DNA from: Svornostia abyssi
GTDB lineage: Bacteria > Actinomycetota > Thermoleophilia > Solirubrobacterales > Solirubrobacteraceae
Reading direction: 5' to 3'
Length of the DNA: 64,000 nucleotides
NCBI GenBank assembly: GCA_024666565.1
Contig: CP088295.1
Location: 3,906,001-3,970,000, forward strand
Positions 8,952-16,999 of this stretch are shown here, piece after piece (the stretch's first letter is position 1; each line of letters starts with the position of its first letter). The position numbers and the translations under genes were made by a program. The notes below the pieces were generated by a model. It saw nothing but the letters and a program-made list of their open reading frames with translations. It was not told the origin of the DNA and ran no database searches.

Positions 8952-10231
8952 CGGGCGGGGCGGGCGACCGCCACCGTGCTGCGCTGCACCGCCCCCGCGG
9001 GCCGGGTCGGCGTGACGGTCAGCGCCAGGCGCCGGCGCAGGGCCGTGCGCGCGCGGGTCCGCAGCTTCTTCGACACGGTGATGCGCAGCGTCGCGGTCCT
9101 CGCCGACGCGCTGGTGCGGTAGGACCTCGTGGTGAGCGTCGTGACCGCCCACCCGCCGCGGGCGCGCCGCTGGGTGCGCAGGACGATCCGCAGGCGGCCC
9201 GTGCACCGTCGGTCGCTCGCCCGGCAGGTCGCGCGCAGCAGGAGCTGGTTGGGCGTGGCCTTCGACCAGGCCGCCCGCCAGCGCAGCGCGGGAACCATCG
9301 GCGTGGTGGTGGCCGGCGCGGCGCCACCCAGCTCCTGCAGCAGCGTCGTGTAGCTCGGGCGGGCGGTGTCGTCCGGCCGCACGAGGCCGGCGTCGAAGCG
9401 GTCGAACGCGCGGGCCTTCCAGTGGTAGACGTACATGCGGGTGATCCGCGGGCGGGCGCGGGCGATGGCGAACGCCCGGGAGATGGCCGTCGACGCGCGC
9501 GCTTCGTCGGAGCGCAGCGTCGTCCGGCCCGAGCTGTCGCGCAGCACGACGATCCCGCCGGTCTCCTCGATCCACAGCTGCCCGGGGACGGCGGCGAGCA
9601 CGTCGTCGGTCCCGTCCGTGCCGCCGTACGTGACGTCGCCGTAGTTGTGCAGGCCCCAGAGCTGCGGCTGCAGCGCCGTGGCGGCCTGGAACCGCCGCAG
9701 CCACGAGACGTGGGCGCCCGAGTCGAGGACGTCACCTGCGACGATCGTGCAGGCCGGGCACGCGGCGACGAGCTCGTCGTAGTAGCCGGCGACCGCCTCG
9801 GGGTTCGAGGCGACGGGCTGGGTGCGGTGGTTGCCCTCGTTCCAGGTGGTGAACGTGCGGACCTGCGGGAACCGGGCGAGGAACGCCTGCACCGCCGCGC
9901 GGTACTGCGCGCGGGTTGGCGTGACGCACGGCCGCGACGGGCAGCGGTCGGTGCGCAGGTGCTCGAAGGCGATGTGGGGCTCCTTGCCCGCGGCGGCGAC
10001 GGCGTCGAGCCACGCCTGTACCGCCGCGGGTTCGGAGGTCGCCGCGTTCCAGGGCACGACGAGCCGCGCGTGGCGCAGCCCCAGGGCCCGGAGGCGCGGT
10101 TGGGTCCAGGACTCGGCGCGCTGGTCGGAGATCCCGACCACGGGCGCGGCCGATGACCGCTCGGCGTGGACGAGCAGCGTCGCGACGAAGCCGGCGGCGA
10201 GCAGGATGGCCGCGAGCGCGCGCCGGATCAT
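8948..10231 (-). CDS. secreted glycoside-hydrolase-like (clan GH-A type barrel) protein
   Basis: Protein of 427 aa with a signal peptide (residues 1-29, MIRRALAAILLAAGFVATLL). The barrel region has a WNEGNH motif (E132, candidate acid/base) and LWIEETGG (E222, candidate nucleophile), the paired glutamates expected of clan GH-A. The last ~120 residues are an Arg/Thr-rich beta domain with tandem LRATCRAS and LRIVLRTQ-type strands. It resembles in plan the protein at 60631-62079. The ATG at 10231 overlaps the sigma-fusion TGA (ATGA), so the two are coupled. Substrate is unknown; both catalytic assignments are by motif only. Confidence 0.75.
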   Translation of the reverse strand: MIRRALAAILLAAGFVATLLVHAERSSAAPVVGISDQRAESWTQPRLRALGLRHARLVVPWNAATSEPAAVQAWLDAVAAAGKEPHIAFEHLRTDRCPSRPCVTPTRAQYRAAVQAFLARFPQVRTFTTWNEGNHRTQPVASNPEAVAGYYDELVAACPACTIVAGDVLDSGAHVSWLRRFQAATALQPQLWGLHNYGDVTYGGTDGTDDVLAAVPGQLWIEETGGIVVLRDSSGRTTLRSDEARASTAISRAFAIARARPRITRMYVYHWKARAFDRFDAGLVRPDDTARPSYTTLLQELGGAAPATTTPMVPALRWRAAWSKATPNQLLLRATCRASDRRCTGRLRIVLRTQRRARGGWAVTTLTTRSYRTSASARTATLRITVSKKLRTRARTALRRRLALTVTPTRPAGAVQRSTVAVARPAR

Positions 10232-11733
10232 GCGCCCCCGGCCGGGGTCTCGGTGGCCTCGGGCGCGATCGGCTCGGTGGTGGTGGGCTCCGCGACGGGC
10301 TCGTCCGCCGCCGGCGCCTCGCGGTCCGGCTCGGCCGGTGCGGCCGGATCGACCGGCGCGGCGGGCGCGGGCTCCTGCGGGGCGGGCGCGGCGGGCTGCG
10401 CGTCGGGGACCGGCGCGGGCTGGCGCTCGCGGCCGGGGCGGCGCGCCGGATGCGCGGCCACCGGCGTGGCGGTCTCGTGGGTGGGGCCGTCGTCGTGGTC
10501 GTCTCCGCCACCGCCGCGGCGGCGTCCGTCGCCGCGCTGGCGCGGGCGAGACCACCAGTCCGAGTCCGCCTGCCGGTCGTCCTCGGCGGTGTACCGGGAA
10601 CCCGCGGGCCGGTCACCCTCCGGCCCGCGGGTGCCGGTCTGCTCCACCGCTCCGGGGCGCCGCCGCTCGGCGTCACCGCCATCCCCAGCGTCGCCCGACG
10701 TCGCCGACACGGCCCGGAGGACCGCGCCGGACGGGTCACGCGGCGGCGTCCCGGTGGTGGTGGTCAGGCGGGCGGGACCCGCCGACGATGCAAGGACGTT
10801 GTCGCCCGAACCGCCCGCCGGCGTCTGCGGGGCCGCGGCGGCCGGGGTGTCGTCCCCGGAGGTGGCGCGGTCGCGGTCGACGACGACGGTCGGCGCGCCC
10901 ACCACCACGACGGCGAGCGCCGCAAGCGTCTGGGCGTTGACCGCCAGGCCGCTGGAGAGCGTCGCCCCGCTGCCGGCGCTGGCCAGGCCGCCGATTGCCC
11001 CGGCTATCCAGCCGGCGAACGGGAACGGCAGGCTGCCGAGCGCCAGGCGCTGGCGGCGCTGACGCTGCGCGCGTGACCAGTCCCGGCAGGACCCGCACCC
11101 GCGCAGGTGCCCGCGGATCTGGCGGGACTGGCGGCGCCGCCCGTCGTGGACGGACAACTCGTGGCGGATGACCTCGCAGGCCGTGCCACGCCCGACCCGG
11201 TCGTCCTGCAGCGCGACGCGGGCCTCGAAGACCGCCTGCCGCGCGCCGCCGGGCGTGGTCCCGAGCACCTGTGCGACCTCGGGGTACTCCAGGCCGCCCA
11301 GCTCGCGCAGGAGCAGCGCGCTGCGGGCGCCGGGGGCCAGCGCGCGCACCGCGTCGAGGACGGCCGTCAGCTCCTCGCGGAGCTCCAGGGCGTCGGCCGG
11401 GCCGCTGACCGCGGCGGGCAGCGTCTCAGGCAGTTCGTCGGCGACCCGCCGGCGGCGGATGATGGAGATCGCCTCGTTGTGGGCGATCCGGAACAGCCAG
11501 GGCCGGAACGCGACAGGGTGCGTTCCTCGGCGCAGCGCCTGATACGCGGCGGCGAGGGCGTTCTGCGCGGCGTCGCGCGCGTCCTCGTCGTGGCGCAGGA
11601 TGCCGCGGCAGTAGGCCTCGAGCCGGAGGCGGTAGCGGTCGTACAGCGTCGCGAACGCGTCGTCGTCACCGCCGGTGGCGCGGCGGACGAGCGTGTCGTC
11701 GGTGCAGAGGCGAAGGAGCGGGGTGGCGCGCAT
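10228..11733 (-). CDS. ECF sigma factor fused to zinc-binding anti-sigma-like and membrane-anchored Pro-rich domain
   Basis: About 501 aa. Residues ~1-165 are an ECF sigma factor: region 2 (DDAFATLYDRYRLRLEAYCRGIL, FRPWLFRIAHNEAISIIRR) and region 4 (LLLRELGGLEYPEVAQVLGTTPGGARQ). Next comes CEVIRHELSVHDG and HLRGCGSC, the HxxxCxxC pattern of zinc anti-sigma domains. A hydrophobic segment (FPFAGWIAGAIGGLASAGSG) and a second (TLAALAVVVVGAPTVVV) follow, then ~250 residues rich in Pro, Ala, Thr and charge. A single chain thus carries sigma, anti-sigma-like and extracytoplasmic parts. The start at 11733 (MRATPLLRLC) leaves out 20 low-complexity residues. It is coupled downstream to the secreted glycosidase-like gene. 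Confidence 0.82.
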   Translation of the reverse strand: MRATPLLRLCTDDTLVRRATGGDDDAFATLYDRYRLRLEAYCRGILRHDEDARDAAQNALAAAYQALRRGTHPVAFRPWLFRIAHNEAISIIRRRRVADELPETLPAAVSGPADALELREELTAVLDAVRALAPGARSALLLRELGGLEYPEVAQVLGTTPGGARQAVFEARVALQDDRVGRGTACEVIRHELSVHDGRRRQSRQIRGHLRGCGSCRDWSRAQRQRRQRLALGSLPFPFAGWIAGAIGGLASAGSGATLSSGLAVNAQTLAALAVVVVGAPTVVVDRDRATSGDDTPAAAAPQTPAGGSGDNVLASSAGPARLTTTTGTPPRDPSGAVLRAVSATSGDAGDGGDAERRRPGAVEQTGTRGPEGDRPAGSRYTAEDDRQADSDWWSRPRQRGDGRRRGGGGDDHDDGPTHETATPVAAHPARRPGRERQPAPVPDAQPAAPAPQEPAPAAPVDPAAPAEPDREAPAADEPVAEPTTTEPIAPEATETPAGGA

Positions 11734-11799
11734 GGGATGGGTGTGCGCTGCCGGACGACGGCGGGGTGGGCGTCCCGCCGCCGTCCGGAGCATGGGGTG

Positions 11800-12603
11800 T
11801 TACGCCTGGCCGTAGTCGCCCGTGGCGTCCTGGTTCTCGTAGCCCGAGCCCGGCCCGCGCTGCCCGCGCGGCGGGCAGTCCTCGCGGGACCCGGCGCCCT
11901 CGCCTGAGCCGTAGTCGGCCTCCGTGGTGCCGTAGCCGGTGTCGTCGTCGGCGGCGTCCGCGGTGATCTGGGCCTGCGCCGCGGCCTTCGTCGCGGCGAG
12001 CTGGGTCAGGGCGGCCTGGAGGGCGGCCTTGGCCTCGTCGGTCAGCGTGTCGTCGGACAGGGCCTCGTTGATCTCCTCGATCTCGTCGTCCGTGGCCTGG
12101 GCGATCCGGTCGAGCACGCGCTCGTAGGCCTCCTTCGAGTCCGCGTCGAGCGCCGCGATGGCGGCGATGATCGCGTCCCGGTTGTCGAGCGCGGCGTCCA
12201 GCGTCTGCGCCGTGGCGTCGGTGACGGTGGCGTCGGCGCCGTCGAACATGGCGGCGGTGCCCGCCACCACGTGATGGTCGGTCCTGCTCACGGCGCCCGC
12301 GGACGCGACGCCCGCCCGGCCGCCCGTCGCGGTGATGCGCTTCTGCGCGGACTTCAGCGCCGAGGCGAGGTTCTTGCGGACGGACGCCAGGGCCGTCGCG
12401 GCGCCGGCGGACTCACCGTCGTCGGCTCGCTCCTGCGCCCGGTCGAGCGCGCGGTCGGCGGCCCGCAGCTTCGTGGCGACCCGGGAGGGCACGTCACGCT
12501 CGCCGCCGCGCGGGCCTCCGCGGTCGGCCATGGCGGCGCCGGGCAGGCCCAACGCCAGGGTCGCGGCCAGCGCAGTGGCGCCCGCCTTCGTGCTGATGCT
12601 CAT
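11800..12603 (-). CDS. secreted helical Ala/Asp-rich protein
   Basis: 267 aa with a clear signal peptide (MSISTKAGATALAATLALGLPGAAMA). The mature part is predicted helical, with coiled-coil-like stretches (AADRALDRAQERADDGESA, DEIEEINEALSDDTLTDEA) and a Gly/Tyr/Asp-rich tail (ADYGSGEGAG). No family recognised. The ATG is preceded by GAGGAG at 4-nt spacing. It is 66 bp upstream of the sigma fusion gene and directly downstream, in the same frame, of the response regulator, so the four genes down to 8948 probably form one operon. Confidence 0.78.
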   Translation of the reverse strand: MSISTKAGATALAATLALGLPGAAMADRGGPRGGERDVPSRVATKLRAADRALDRAQERADDGESAGAATALASVRKNLASALKSAQKRITATGGRAGVASAGAVSRTDHHVVAGTAAMFDGADATVTDATAQTLDAALDNRDAIIAAIAALDADSKEAYERVLDRIAQATDDEIEEINEALSDDTLTDEAKAALQAALTQLAATKAAAQAQITADAADDDTGYGTTEADYGSGEGAGSREDCPPRGQRGPGSGYENQDATGDYGQA

Positions 12604-13359
12604 CTCGCTCCTCGTGGTGGGGGGACAGAACGACTGCCCGATGAGACGCGCGTCGGCGCGGCCTGTCAGGGGCGACCGGCGCTTCTTACGAAGTTCTTCA
12701 GTTCGCAGGACGTAGCCGGCGCCGCGCACGGTGTGCAGCAGGCGCGGTTCGCCTTCCTGCTCGAGCTTGCGGCGCAGGTAGCCGACGTAGACGCCCAGGC
12801 AGTTCGACGCGGGCCCGGGGTCGTAGCCCCAGACGCCCAGCAGCAGGTCGCGCCGGCCGATGACCACCTCGGGGCGTTCGAGCAGTCGCGTGAGCAGGCG
12901 CCGCTCGGTCTCTGTGAGCGTGAGCGGGCGTTCGCCGCGCCACGCCGCGTGGGCGGCGCGGTCCAGCCGCACGTCCGCGTACGCCAGGGTGTCCTCCCCG
13001 GCCGAGACGGTGCGGCGCGTGATCGCCTGCACCCGCGCGACGAGCTCGCGCAGGGCGAAGGGATGCGTCAAGCAGTCGTCGGCGCCCGACGCGAGCGCGG
13101 CGATACGGTCGTCGACGCTGTCGCGGGGCCCGAGCACGACGATCCCGACCTCCGCGTCCGCGTCGCGCAGCTGCCGGCAGAAGTCGGTGCCGTGGCGCAG
13201 GATGACGGCGTGCACGGGGACATCGGCGAGGGTCCGCAGCGCGCCGGCGCCGTCGGGTGCGGTGCGCACGATGAAGCCGGAGGCCGCGAGCCCGTCGGCG
13301 ACGGCGTCGCGCTCGGGGCGCGCGTCATCGACGAGCAGGACAGAGGCCGGACCAGGCAT
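12604..13359 (-). CDS. OmpR-type response regulator with degenerate receiver and no stop before next gene
   Basis: N-terminal receiver (residues ~1-118) joined to a winged-helix DNA-binding domain (LTLTETERRLLTRLLERP, VGYLRRKLEQEGEPRLLHTV, GAGYVLR). The acidic pair is present (LLVDD), but the phosphoacceptor Asp aligns with Arg (HAVILRHG), the conserved Thr with Gly (VVLGPRD) and the conserved Lys with His (LTHPF), and about ten residues after the acceptor site are missing. It is probably phosphorylation-independent. No histidine kinase is adjacent. The frame continues without a stop through the next gene's ATG; a run of six G at 12619-12624 is the likeliest error, since losing one base would give a TGA overlapping that ATG. 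The coordinate at the 3' end is arbitrary. Confidence 0.75.
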
Positions 13360-13386
13360 GGCCGCACCATCGACGGTGCGGCTCTA

Positions 13387-13404
13387 GGGAGCCCGAGAGC
13401 TCCC
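13387..13404. promoter_or_regulatory. inverted repeat upstream of response regulator gene
   Basis: GGGAGC and GCTCCC separated by 6 nt, 28 bp upstream of the response regulator start. It could be an autoregulatory operator of the winged-helix protein or a short hairpin at the transcript's 5' end. No second copy was found. Confidence 0.35.
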
Positions 13405-13422
13405 TGAGAATCCCCTGAGAGT

Positions 13423-13452
13423 GGAATGCTGCGGCCGGAGGCCTGGCATTCC
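13423..13452. terminator. nested inverted repeat between small membrane protein gene and response regulator
   Basis: Outer arms GGAATGC/GCATTCC (7 bp) enclose an inner GGCC/GGCC stem. A second inverted repeat (GGAGAA ... TTCTCC, 13457-13481) follows directly. Together they fill the space after the small membrane protein stop and before the response regulator gene, consistent with termination of the trpFBA transcript, though no T-run is present. Confidence 0.45.
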
Positions 13453-13483
13453 ATTCGGAGAACTCGCTGCGCTCCTTCTCCGG

Positions 13484-13654
13484 CTAAAGGTCCTTCGCGT
13501 CGCGGTCCGGCAGGTACGTCAGGCCGATCCGCACGCCGGCGGCGATGAGGACGATGGTGACCGTGAGCATGAAGGCGTCGAACGACTTCGCCCCGATGGA
13601 CCAGAGAACGATCCAGAGGACGAGCCCGACGGTGGAAGCGACGATGAGTCCCAT
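13484..13654 (-). CDS. small two-helix membrane protein downstream of trpA
   Basis: 56-aa protein starting MGLIVASTVGLVLWIVLWSI with two hydrophobic helices (residues ~2-20 and ~27-46) and a charged C-terminus ending DRDAKDL. ATG at 13654, TAG at 13484-13486. It lies 39 bp after trpA on the same strand and is probably the last gene of the trpFBA transcript. No family recognised; the compact helix-turn-helix membrane layout and coding-like composition support it as real. Confidence 0.65.
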   Translation of the reverse strand: MGLIVASTVGLVLWIVLWSIGAKSFDAFMLTVTIVLIAAGVRIGLTYLPDRDAKDL

Positions 13655-13693
13655 GAGGCGGTGGATCCTAGCGATCGCGTCCGCGGATCGCCG

Positions 13694-14504
13694 TCACGTC
13701 CGCAGCGCCGCGGCGAGGTCCGTGACGACGGCCCGGACGGCCGCCGGAGGGTCCGCCGCCTCGGCCGCCTCGCGCACGAGACGGGAGCCCACGATGACGC
13801 CGTCCGCCCCCGCGTCGGCGGCCGCGGCGGCCGCGTCCGGGGTCGCGATGCCGAACCCCAGCGCCACCGGCACGGACGTCGCGGCGCGGGCCCGCTCCAG
13901 GATCGGCGCGAAGCTCTCCCGGCTGCCGGCCCGCTCCCCCGTCGTGCCCGCGACGGACACGGTGTAGAGGAACCCGCGCGCGCGAGTTCCGATCGCGCGC
14001 AGGCGCTCGTCGGGCGTGGTCGGCGCGACGAGCGGCACGAGCGCGAGCCCGGCGGCGTCGCACGCGGCGAGGATCTCCGGCGCCTCCTCCAGCGGGAGAT
14101 CCGGGACGATGAGCCCGCTGGCGCCGGCGTCGACCGCGGTCCCGACGAACGTGTCCACCCCACGCGCGAGCACGAGGTTGGCGTAACACATGAGGACGAC
14201 CGGCAGGCGCTCGGCGAGCGTGCCGCAGATGTCGAGGACGTCGTCGACCGTCGCCCCGGCCGCCAGCGCCTTCGTCCCCGCCTCGTGGATGACGGGCCCG
14301 TCGGCGAGCGGGTCGCTGTACGGCACACCGAGCTCGACGAGGTCCGCCCCGCCGTCGGCGTACGCCAGGCCGATCGCGCGCGACGTCTCGACATCCGGGA
14401 AGCCGCCCATGAGGTAGGGCATGAGCGCGGCGCGGCCGGCCTTGTTCGCGAACGCGGCGGCGATGCGCTCGGCGCCTGCGTTCGTCCCCGTGGCGGTGTC
14501 GGTG

Positions 14505-14512
<8 letters not shown>
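13694..14512 (-). CDS. trpA: tryptophan synthase alpha subunit
   Basis: Cleaves indole-3-glycerol phosphate to indole and glyceraldehyde 3-phosphate and passes indole to TrpB. 272 aa with the TrpA motifs [29 protein letters not shown] (catalytic Glu in VELG), [14 protein letters not shown] (catalytic Asp in PDLP), and [11 protein letters not shown] start at 14512 overlaps the trpB stop by 8 bp, implying coupled synthesis of the two subunits. Last enzyme gene of trpFBA. Confidence 0.95.
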
Positions 14513-15682
<1,170 letters not shown>

Positions 15683-15686
<4 letters not shown>

Positions 15687-16342
15687 GGCGTGGCCTCCTC
15701 GGGGACGTGTGTGCTCGCGACCGCCTCGGCGAACGCCAGGACCTTCGCGGTGTCCTTCACGCCCGGCGACGCCTCGGTGCCGCTCGCGACGTCGACGGCG
15801 AACGGCCGGACGGTCTCGATCGCCTCGACGACGTTGTCGGGCGTCAGGCCGCCGCTGAGGATGAGCGGCACGCCGCCGCGGTGGCCGAGCGCCAGGCGCC
15901 AGTCGAAGGTCTGCCCCGTGCCGCCGGCCTGGCCGTCGACGCGGGTGTCGAGCAGGTGGTAGTCGACGCGCTGGAACGAGCCGAGCGCGCGCACATCGCC
16001 CTCGCCGGCCACCCGGGCGGCCTTGATGACGCGCGCGCCGGTGCGCCGGGCGACCTCGTCTGCGTAGGCCGGGCCCTCGTCGCCGTGGAGCTGGACGAGC
16101 GTGAGACCGACCTGGTCGACCGTCTGCGCGATCTCGTCGAGCGTCGCGTTGACGAAGACGCCGGCCAGCTCGACGCGGCGCTTCATCGCGGCGCCGATCT
16201 GCACGGCCTCGCCGATGCGCACGCGGCGCTTGGACTCGCGCGCGAAGACCATGCCGAGCGCCCACGCCCCGGCGCCTACGCACAGCTCTGCGTCGGCGAG
16301 TGACGTGATCCCGCAGTGTTTGACCCGAACGACCTCAGTCAT
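15683..16342 (-). CDS. trpF: phosphoribosylanthranilate isomerase
   Basis: Third tryptophan-specific step, a (beta/alpha)8 isomerase. 219 aa; VKHCGIT carries the catalytic Cys, LVQLHGDE and [19 protein letters not shown] contain the second acid and phosphate loop, and [18 protein letters not shown] complete the signature. First gene of the trpFBA operon; the divergent mazE gene starts 98 bp away. Confidence 0.95.
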
Positions 16343-16411
16343 CGCTGTTCATCGTAGGGGTGCTGCGAGGATGCGGGACGTGCGCCCGGCGCCCCGAACC
16401 CATCTCGCGTG

Positions 16412-16428
16412 TGGCACAGATCGTGCTA
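16412..16428. promoter_or_regulatory. putative MazE operator palindrome
   Basis: TGGCACAGATCGTGCTA, arms TGGCAC and GTGCTA (5 of 6 paired), ending 11 bp before the GTG of the antitoxin gene. Ribbon-helix-helix antitoxins normally bind such sites to repress their own operon. It resembles the perfect palindrome TGCCACGATCGTGGCA ahead of vapB at 31309-31324. Confidence 0.5.
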
Positions 16429-16439
16429 CGGTCGTCGAC

Positions 16440-16688
16440 GTGGCCTCCCGCACCGTCCGCGCCCGCCTTGACGAGGCCTCCGAGCAGGCCCTGGCCGTGC
16501 TGATGGCCGAGGGGCGCAACGAGTCCGAAGCGGTGCGCGGGGCGCTCATCGAGGCGGCTGCGCGCCGGCGCCGGCGCACCGCGATCACCGCTGAGGTCGC
16601 GCGGCTCGCCGCCGATCCCGCGGACACCGCCGAACGGCGGGCCGTGCTCGCCGACATGGAACCCGCGGCCGACGACTGGCCCGCGTGA
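16440..16688 (+). CDS. ribbon-helix-helix antitoxin of MazF-type toxin
   Basis: 82-aa protein. The N-terminus (VASRTVRARLDEASEQALAVL, then GRNESEAVRGALIEAAARR) follows the beta-strand plus two helices of CopG/MetJ-type ribbon-helix-helix antitoxins. An acidic tail (ADMEPAADDWPA) would bind the toxin. GTG start; TGA overlaps the toxin GTG by 4 bp. First gene of a three-gene operon with mazF and recQ. Confidence 0.82.
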   Translation: MASRTVRARLDEASEQALAVLMAEGRNESEAVRGALIEAAARRRRRTAITAEVARLAADPADTAERRAVLADMEPAADDWPA

Positions 16689-16999
16689 CGCGCGGCGACA
16701 TCTACCGCGTCGCGCTCTCGGGCACACGCGGGCGCGAGCAGCATGGACCGCGCTTCGCCGTCGTCGTGCAGGCGGACGAGTTGCTCGGCCTGTCGACCGC
16801 AATCGTCGCCCCGACCTCGCGCAGCGCCGCGGCGGCGACGTTCCGGCCCGAGATCGACATCGCCGGAGAGCGGACTCGCGTGCTCGTCGAGCAGCTTCGC
16901 GCCGTCGACGTGGAGCGGCTCGAGCGCCACGCGGGCCGTCTGTCGGCGGCCGAGCAGCGCGCCATCGACCACGCCCTCGAGCTGGTGCTCGCGCTGTGA
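16685..16999 (+). CDS. mazF: MazF/PemK-type endoribonuclease toxin
   Basis: 104-aa toxin expected to cleave mRNA when freed from its antitoxin. N-terminal TRGDIYRVALSGTRGREQHGPRFAVVVQ matches the MazF opening (RGDIY, then G.E..G.RP-like, VVVQ), followed by VAPTSRS and VLVEQLRAVDVERL. GTG start overlaps the antitoxin stop; its TGA overlaps the recQ GTG (GTGA), tying toxin and helicase translation together. Confidence 0.9.
   Translation: MTRGDIYRVALSGTRGREQHGPRFAVVVQADELLGLSTAIVAPTSRSAAAATFRPEIDIAGERTRVLVEQLRAVDVERLERHAGRLSAAEQRAIDHALELVLAL

Noticed and set aside
6489..9704. A very long open frame on the minus strand extending livK upstream through the pfkA region
   Set aside because: The extension lies antisense to pfkA, has low-complexity Arg/Pro/Ala composition, and livK has its own signal peptide, TTG start and Shine-Dalgarno at 7763.
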